From positions 1 through 24,979 of the forward strand of contig JAZOOR010000012.1 in NCBI GenBank assembly GCA_045655125.1: a DNA stretch of 24,979 nucleotides, read 5' to 3'. Made by a program: the position numbers and the translations under genes. The notes under the pieces were generated by a model. It saw only the letters and a list, made by a program, of their open reading frames with translations. It was not told where the DNA came from and ran no database searches. Source of the DNA: SIG578 sp045655125. GTDB taxonomy: Bacteria; Bacillota; Clostridia; Oscillospirales; Ruminococcaceae. Positions 21,262 through 24,979 of the stretch are shown piece by piece; positions within the stretch are counted from its first letter, which is position 1, and each line of letters opens with the position of its first letter.

Positions 21262-21290
21262 ATTATAGCATAGGTTAAACCTATTGTCAA
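21262..21290 (-). promoter_or_regulatory. Consensus promoter with palindromic spacer
   Basis: On the minus strand TTGACA (21285-21290), 17 bases, TATAAT (21262-21267). The spacer contains the perfect palindrome ATAGGTTTAACCTAT (21270-21284), occupying the space between the boxes. Strong promoter that a dimeric repressor could fully block; it drives the 40-residue gene and downstream cassette and possibly the late head genes. Confidence 0.85.
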
Positions 21291-21364
21291 GACTTTTTTC
21301 AGATTTTATACAAAAAAATATTTCAGTATCAGCCACTATCCTTTAATATAATAGTTTTCCCAGT

Positions 21365-21390
21365 CCTCTGCTTTATGCAGAGGGCTTTTT
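21365..21390 (+). terminator. Hairpin with plus-strand T-tract behind terminase
   Basis: CCTCTGC (21365-21371) pairs with GCAGAGG (21377-21383), followed on the plus strand by GC and T5. On the minus strand it lies directly after the terminase stop without a T-tract. Stretch 21291-21364 holds no gene. Confidence 0.5.
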
Positions 21391-22699
21391 ATGTACCCAA
21401 ATAATAGAAGTCATTTGATATACTGTAAATGAAGCTATCCCAAGTATCAATTTGCATCGTGCCGTCATCCTTAGCAATTGGTCTATCAGACTTATCATCA
21501 AAAACAAGGTTTTGAAGTTCATCTATAAGGTCATCGCATTCCCCATCCACAAACCATATCTTTCTATCCGCAAGAAGCTTGCTCATCACAAAAGGTCTGT
21601 CCTCAAGCGGTGGCTTATAGGTCAAATCTGCGCGATAATTTGTGTTATCGTTTATGGAGTTGATAATGACAGCAATATGGTCGCAGTTCAGAGTTCGTAT
21701 TTTGCAGCGATATTTTGTTTCTACCGCTCCGCAGAAGTCATTAACGAGATTTTCTATATCCGCCATATTGAGCTCTTGTGCCTGTGTTTTCTGAGCTTTC
21801 AGGATGTAATATTGGTCATCGTAGCCTTCGGCTGTGCAGGTGAGTGCATAGGCCGAGCCGTTGCCACCGAGGTCAAAGCCGACCTCTACTTTACGAAATT
21901 TTATAGGAATATCGTTTCCTTTGCGGTCTTTAGTGAACAGCTTATCAGAAGAAATAATATGCGGAGCGGGATTGCTTGCAAACTCAGGGAATATAATTCC
22001 CTCTGCGCTTTTCCTGCTGCCTAAAATATCACGCTCATACCATACTGTATCTTTCTGATATGTGGATAAGATTTCTTTAAGTTTCTCATCAGATATTGAG
22101 AGGTTATCTGCAATCGTGAAATGCCCGTAGTTGAAGCCGTACTTACTATTTCTCTCTTGCTTTTTCTCGTGGAATCTTAGCACCTCTGTATAATACCAAT
22201 GCTTTGGAGCTTTCGGGTTTAAATCGTGAAATATCTTTCTGTTTGCACTCGAAAGAGTTCGGTCAAAAACCTCTTTTATAAAATCGGGATGGCATTCGTT
22301 TGCCTCTGTAACATAAGCCATTCCATAGGTATTACCCTTTATATATTTTTCATCGCCCGCTTTGGCTCCCCCGGACACAAGCACAATCTTTTCACCGGCT
22401 TTAGTTTGAATATATAAACAAGCCCTATCGTTATATTTTCCCGCCCTACATCTGCCTTCAAAGTAGTTGGTAATACCAAAGCCATCGCAGTCAATTATAT
22501 TAAGTTTAGCCGTTGTCTGAGAAACTCCTGCAATAAGGTGCAATCTGTTAGGGTGAAGCTCTAAGGCTGTACAGAACGCAAGTGTTTGGATAACGTTCTT
22601 TCCGCCTCTTTTTCCTCCTTCGGCAACATTAAACCAGTTGCTGAGTGTTCGCTTTATGTATCTTGTTTGATTAACGGTAAAGGGTGCTGTCTTATTCAT
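21389..22699 (-). CDS. Terminase large subunit
   Basis: A 436-residue packaging ATPase/nuclease of the PBSX/Xtm-like type. A Walker-A-like loop EGGKRGGKN (27-35), a Walker-B-like segment MAYVTEANE (127-135), the coupling motif FHDLNPKAPKHWYY (157-170), and the nuclease strand VGFDLGGNG with D276. The Gly-rich P-loop deviates from GxxxxGKT, as in many phage terminases. The start overlaps the end of the small-subunit gene. After it the operon is interrupted by the small-gene cassette instead of the usual direct step to portal. Confidence 0.93.
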   Translation of the reverse strand: MNKTAPFTVNQTRYIKRTLSNWFNVAEGGKRGGKNVIQTLAFCTALELHPNRLHLIAGVSQTTAKLNIIDCDGFGITNYFEGRCRAGKYNDRACLYIQTKAGEKIVLVSGGAKAGDEKYIKGNTYGMAYVTEANECHPDFIKEVFDRTLSSANRKIFHDLNPKAPKHWYYTEVLRFHEKKQERNSKYGFNYGHFTIADNLSISDEKLKEILSTYQKDTVWYERDILGSRKSAEGIIFPEFASNPAPHIISSDKLFTKDRKGNDIPIKFRKVEVGFDLGGNGSAYALTCTAEGYDDQYYILKAQKTQAQELNMADIENLVNDFCGAVETKYRCKIRTLNCDHIAVIINSINDNTNYRADLTYKPPLEDRPFVMSKLLADRKIWFVDGECDDLIDELQNLVFDDKSDRPIAKDDGTMQIDTWDSFIYSISNDFYYLGT

Positions 22700-23318
22700 C
22701 CTCCACCTCGAAATTATGTATGTTTCTGTTAGGCTGTGGGTTGTTTATCATATCAGCTAATGCCTGGTATTCACTGCTATAATCTTTCAGAGCGGGCACC
22801 TCAACATCCCTCTCAAGCTTCTTAATACGAGCCTTCTGCTCTTTTGTGTCAAGCTCACTTTTAAGGCCTTGAATCTCCTGAATGCTTTTAAGAGCCGCTG
22901 CAACAGCCTGAAGTCCCTTTCGGTCTATTATGGTGCGAACCTCGGTAACCTTTTCTTCCTCACGAATGGTTTCCTTTGTGGGCTTGTCAGGTCTTTCGCG
23001 GTTTTTATACTCAATTTCCTTGACCTTTTTGACATTCTTGTAAAGCTGTATATCAAGCTCCATTACAGCCTGCTCCGCTTTTTCAAGCAACTGGTCCGTA
23101 ATATTCTGCAGGCGTTCCATACGCTTTCTCTGTTTGTTTGCAACAACCTTTATAATTCGTTTATTGCTTTCCTGTGCAGCTGCCGCTTTAAGTTCCACCC
23201 ACTTCTCATTCATCGCCCTCTTGGAGAGTGTGCTTTCAGATACTCCGTGCTTCTCGGCGAGCTTTCTGTAACTTATCCCGCCGGATATGTATTCTTGCTT
23301 TATTTTGTTCCAATCCAC
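22692..23318 (-). CDS. Terminase small subunit
   Basis: A 208-residue DNA-recognition subunit. The N-terminal HTH is clear: IKQEYISGGISYRKLAEKHGVSESTLSKRAMNEKWVELK. A long coiled coil (LLEKAEQAVMELDIQLYKNVKKVKEIE) and KGLQAVAAALKSIQEIQGLKSELDTKEQ follow, as in phage terminases of Firmicutes. The start is GTG, six bases after GGGAG. The upstream 100 bases contain no good sigma-A promoter on the minus strand; the strongest one there points to the plus-strand operon. Confidence 0.9.
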   Translation of the reverse strand: MDWNKIKQEYISGGISYRKLAEKHGVSESTLSKRAMNEKWVELKAAAAQESNKRIIKVVANKQRKRMERLQNITDQLLEKAEQAVMELDIQLYKNVKKVKEIEYKNRERPDKPTKETIREEEKVTEVRTIIDRKGLQAVAAALKSIQEIQGLKSELDTKEQKARIKKLERDVEVPALKDYSSEYQALADMINNPQPNRNIHNFEVEDE

Positions 23319-23419
23319 AGAAAACTCCCTTCTCTGATTTTATTTCTTATTTTATCACACAGATATTCTAAATTCGGATAGTTTTTGAAAAAAATTTTAA
23401 ATAATTTATCATAAAACTG

Positions 23420-23448
23420 TTGACATACTGCAAGCAGTATGATATAAT
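23420..23448 (+). promoter_or_regulatory. Consensus promoter with palindromic spacer (moron operon)
   Basis: TTGACA (23420-23425), 17 bases, TATAAT (23443-23448) with TGA before the -10. The spacer and box edges hold the perfect palindrome CATACTGCAAGCAGTATG (23424-23441). It drives the plus-strand micropeptide operon. The ribbon-helix-helix protein encoded last is a natural candidate repressor. Confidence 0.88.
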
Positions 23449-23473
23449 ATAATCACGGAGAGGAGGTGAGAAT

Positions 23474-23590
23474 ATGAAAAGAAAAAGGAGAAAACGAAAA
23501 GAAAAGCCTACCACATTTGAAATCGCCGAACTGATAATCGAAGCAATCGTTGCAATCGCCGCTTTGATTACAGCATTCAAATGGTGGTAG
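23474..23590 (+). CDS. 38-residue membrane micropeptide (copy A)
   Basis: A short gene with a perfect AGGAGGTGA ribosome site four bases before ATG. A strongly basic head (MKRKRRKRKEKP) leads to a hydrophobic helix FEIAELIIEAIVAIAALITA ending FKWW. Promoter, operator-like palindrome and hairpin flank it. It parallels the peptide at 19837-19962. It resembles small membrane toxins or holin-like peptides in general layout only; no named family recognised. Confidence 0.72.
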   Translation: MKRKRRKRKEKPTTFEIAELIIEAIVAIAALITAFKWW

Positions 23591-23597
23591 GCAGCCC

Positions 23598-23630
23598 GGA
23601 GGGGCGAAAGCCCCTCCCCCCTCGTGGGGG
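23598..23630 (+). repeat. Strong GC-rich hairpins after micropeptide A
   Basis: GGAGGGGC and GCCCCTCC (23598-23617) form an 8-bp stem closed by a GAAA tetraloop. A second stem CCCCC/GGGGG (23616-23630) competes for two bases. No T-tract follows, so transcription probably continues to the next genes. Confidence 0.65.
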
Positions 23631-23669
23631 TGGTACAAATATTATATCATAACGAAAGGAGTTTTACAA

Positions 23670-23876
23670 GTGGGAAAAAGTAGCTTTTGGCTTATAACTC
23701 TATGTGTACTATTAATATTATCCTCAATTTTAGAACCGAGCATTCCGCTACGAATCGCAATAGGAGCCAACGCAATCATTATAATAATAAATTTAATAAA
23801 TAAAGTGCGGGAGGAATACAGTGAACGGTTCAAGAAGAAAAACCAAAACCTCGACCGAGGTGAAGGCACGTTATAA
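23670..23876 (+). CDS. Small membrane protein with two helices
   Basis: A 68-residue protein starting at GTG after AAAGGAG. Two hydrophobic helices (FWLITLCVLLILSSIL and LRIAIGANAIIIIINLI) precede a basic-acidic tail. Second gene of the plus-strand operon; overlaps the next by 56 bases in another frame. Function unknown; superinfection exclusion or membrane surveillance would be typical for such lysogeny genes, but that is guesswork. Confidence 0.65.
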   Translation: MGKSSFWLITLCVLLILSSILEPSIPLRIAIGANAIIIIINLINKVREEYSERFKKKNQNLDRGEGTL

Positions 23877-24012
23877 CCAAAAAGTATATGATGTATTATC
23901 GATAAGAATTCCAAAAGAAATGGCAAAAGCATTTCGTGAAAAATGCAACACAGCGGGCGTAGCACAAGCGCAGATTGTCAAACAGGCGATTGAAGAATTC
24001 TTAAACAAATAA
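23821..24012 (+). CDS. Ribbon-helix-helix (Arc/CopG-like) regulator
   Basis: A 63-residue protein, starting at GTG after GGGAGGA. STEVKARYNQKVYDVLSIRIPKEMAKAFREKCNTAGVAQAQIVKQAIEEFLNK (split here by regions 11-63) is the Arc-like layout: a basic arm, strand DVLSIRI, helix AKAFREKCN, and second helix AQIVKQAIEEFL. It probably binds DNA as a dimer and may repress its own promoter at 23420-23448. Last gene before a terminator. Confidence 0.8.
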   Translation: MNGSRRKTKTSTEVKARYNQKVYDVLSIRIPKEMAKAFREKCNTAGVAQAQIVKQAIEEFLNK

Positions 24013-24018
24013 TGCAGT

Positions 24019-24054
24019 AAAAGGCGCAAGCTTTATGCTTGGGCCTTTTATTCT
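24019..24054. terminator. Two-way terminator between moron operon and early genes
   Basis: AAAAGGC...AAGC pairs with GCTT...GCCTTTT around TTTAT, with one internal mismatch, followed by T-rich sequence. Ends the plus-strand operon and, through its A-tract, can end the minus-strand transcript behind 24048. Confidence 0.75.
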
Positions 24055-24272
24055 TTCTCCCCATATTTATAGTTCAGAAGCGTCTGTGCAACATAACATT
24101 TTTTGTATTCGTTATAGCATCTTTTTTTCATATACTCCAGACGCCTTTGCTGCGTATTGAAAACAATGTGTATAGCTGTTTTGTTTTCTATTCCCTCACA
24201 TGCTATATTTTGCCTATCGTAAAACCTAAAAAAAGGACAAACAACATAACTGTTGTCATAGTGTTTTGGCAT
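24048..24272 (-). CDS. Small Cys-containing phage protein
   Basis: A 74-residue protein when started at MPKHYDNSYVVC, chosen for AAGGAG nine bases upstream; a longer form would add seven residues. Four Cys (in VVCPFF, IACEGI, KKRCYNEY, KKCYVAQ) might bind zinc or iron. The end is basic and helical. Small proteins of this kind precede the terminase genes in Clostridia phages, perhaps as late regulators. Unknown family. Confidence 0.62.
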   Translation of the reverse strand: MPKHYDNSYVVCPFFRFYDRQNIACEGIENKTAIHIVFNTQQRRLEYMKKRCYNEYKKCYVAQTLLNYKYGEKE

Positions 24273-24285
24273 AGCGCCACACTCC

Positions 24286-24861
24286 TTATTCATTACTTAT
24301 ATCAAGGAACAGTCTAAACTTCTCTGCCGCCCTTGCCTGAAGCTTGTTAGGCTTAGGACTTTTCTGCGCAAAGGTAAGGTGCTTTTCAAAGAGATGCGCT
24401 ACTTCCTTTTGTGCGTTCTTGTAGCCCTGCCTCAGGCCGTCATAATAACCTTTTGGCGCCTTCTGATTATCAAGAGAGTGCTTTCCCTTACCCTGACTTC
24501 CGCTCGTTGCGTTCCTCAGCTGATACCCCGCCTGAGCATAGCCCTTAATGAAGTACTGCTCCCTCTCATCCAGCTTATCTATCGGGACCTCTGTAAATGT
24601 TATCTTGTATCCGTGAGGATTAGCCTCGCTGTAAAGCCCGTGTTTCTTTATCGAGAGGTCAATGTGCTGGTACCCGGAGAAGTGCTGCGCCACTCTTGTA
24701 AGCAGGCGCTTGGCCTGTCCTATGTAAGCATACCTGAAACCATCCTCAGAGCGTGTAAAGAAATATATACCCGGTGTATCAGGCATACCAGGACAAGCCT
24801 GCAGCACACGCTCCTTGTTCTTTTTCTCGATCGCCTTAATCTGTCTATAATTTACCGGCAT
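24286..24861 (-). CDS. GIY-YIG nuclease
   Basis: A 191-residue endonuclease. G31-I-Y33, then YAYIG (44-48), R52/R56, and E101 in LDEREQYFIKGY make the complete GIY-YIG active site. The C-terminal half is basic and helical (KYYDGLRQGYKNAQKEV is typical of DNA-binding tails). Such genes act as homing enzymes or host-DNA nucleases in phages. GGGGGTG before the ATG is the ribosome site, lying within the end of the previous gene. Confidence 0.88.
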   Translation of the reverse strand: MPVNYRQIKAIEKKNKERVLQACPGMPDTPGIYFFTRSEDGFRYAYIGQAKRLLTRVAQHFSGYQHIDLSIKKHGLYSEANPHGYKITFTEVPIDKLDEREQYFIKGYAQAGYQLRNATSGSQGKGKHSLDNQKAPKGYYDGLRQGYKNAQKEVAHLFEKHLTFAQKSPKPNKLQARAAEKFRLFLDISNE

Positions 24862-24979
24862 TATTTACTGCACCCCCAATAAAATCTCGCATCATATTGA
24901 TGCTGTCCCACATATCGTCTATCTCTTGATTTAAGAGCTTAATGCGGACATACAGCTCGTCTCGGTGTCCACCTACTGA
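24845..24979 (-). CDS. Partial unknown protein at right edge
   Basis: The last 44 codons of a gene entering from the right: GGHRDELYVRIKLLNQEIDD, then WDSINMMRDFIGGAVNN and a TAG stop. The helix with LYVRIKLLNQEID looks coiled-coil. It overlaps the GIY-YIG start by 17 bases, in operon fashion. Nothing more can be said without the remainder. Confidence 0.6.
   Translation of the reverse strand, partial: SVGGHRDELYVRIKLLNQEIDDMWDSINMMRDFIGGAVNNAGKL

Noticed and set aside
23616..23630. CCCCC/GGGGG stem as a terminator behind micropeptide A
   Set aside because: No T-tract follows and the next gene with a strong ribosome site lies 40 bases on, so readthrough is more likely.
23642..23965. Minus-strand frame opposite the moron genes
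   Set aside because: The plus-strand genes have good ribosome sites and a promoter; the minus-strand frame has neither.
1..24979. tRNA or rRNA genes
   Set aside because: No cloverleaf with CCA-adjacent acceptor stem or TTCGAATC-type T-loop and no rRNA-like sequence was found by eye on either strand.

Overview
The window reads as the late half of a tailed temperate phage (siphovirus type, HK97-like head) of a Gram-positive, spore-forming Bacillota host, most likely a gut Clostridia member. The evidence is AT-rich DNA, strong AGGAGG-type ribosome sites, several consensus sigma-A promoters, and a remnant of a spore-coat manganese catalase (CotJC type) gene. Nearly all phage genes lie on the minus strand, so the late transcript runs from right to left.

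Right to left: an early-region gene enters at the right edge (24845-24979), followed by a GIY-YIG nuclease and a small Cys-rich protein. A plus-strand 'moron' operon (23420-24054) with its own promoter, operator-like palindrome and terminator carries a 38-residue membrane peptide, a two-helix membrane protein and a ribbon-helix-helix regulator. Then come terminase small and large subunits. A cassette of small genes sits between terminase and portal (19640-21300): three small proteins, an HNH homing endonuclease, two membrane micropeptides, a strong promoter with a palindromic spacer, and a candidate small RNA on the plus strand. Next are portal, a minor capsid protein with a toxin-like C-terminal extension, and small genes behind it, one broken at a REP-like palindrome. 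A Com-like zinc ribbon gene and a strong terminator precede scaffold, major capsid, four head-tail joining genes, major tail protein, two tail-assembly chaperones, tape measure, distal tail, tail hub and baseplate/fibre genes. The last of these is a fibre with YadA-head-like SHAEG repeats. The lysis block is a small acidic protein, an XhlA-like membrane protein, an M23 endopeptidase and a holin.

Left of a two-way terminator (2361-2397) lie plus-strand accessory genes: a Panacea (DUF4065) antitoxin-like gene with a partner toxin candidate, and an XRE regulator with a zinc-ribbon protein. Beyond them is the 39-codon CotJC remnant, whose last codons form the -35 box of a strong promoter for a small unknown gene and a large serine recombinase that runs off the left edge.

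The observations most worth following are: two small genes whose only well-placed start codon is ATC where ATG is expected; two diverged copies of a membrane micropeptide plus GC-rich hairpin unit; two promoters with perfect palindromes inside the -35/-10 spacer; the orphan small-RNA candidate; the capsid-borne effector domain; and the CotJC remnant beside the integrase.
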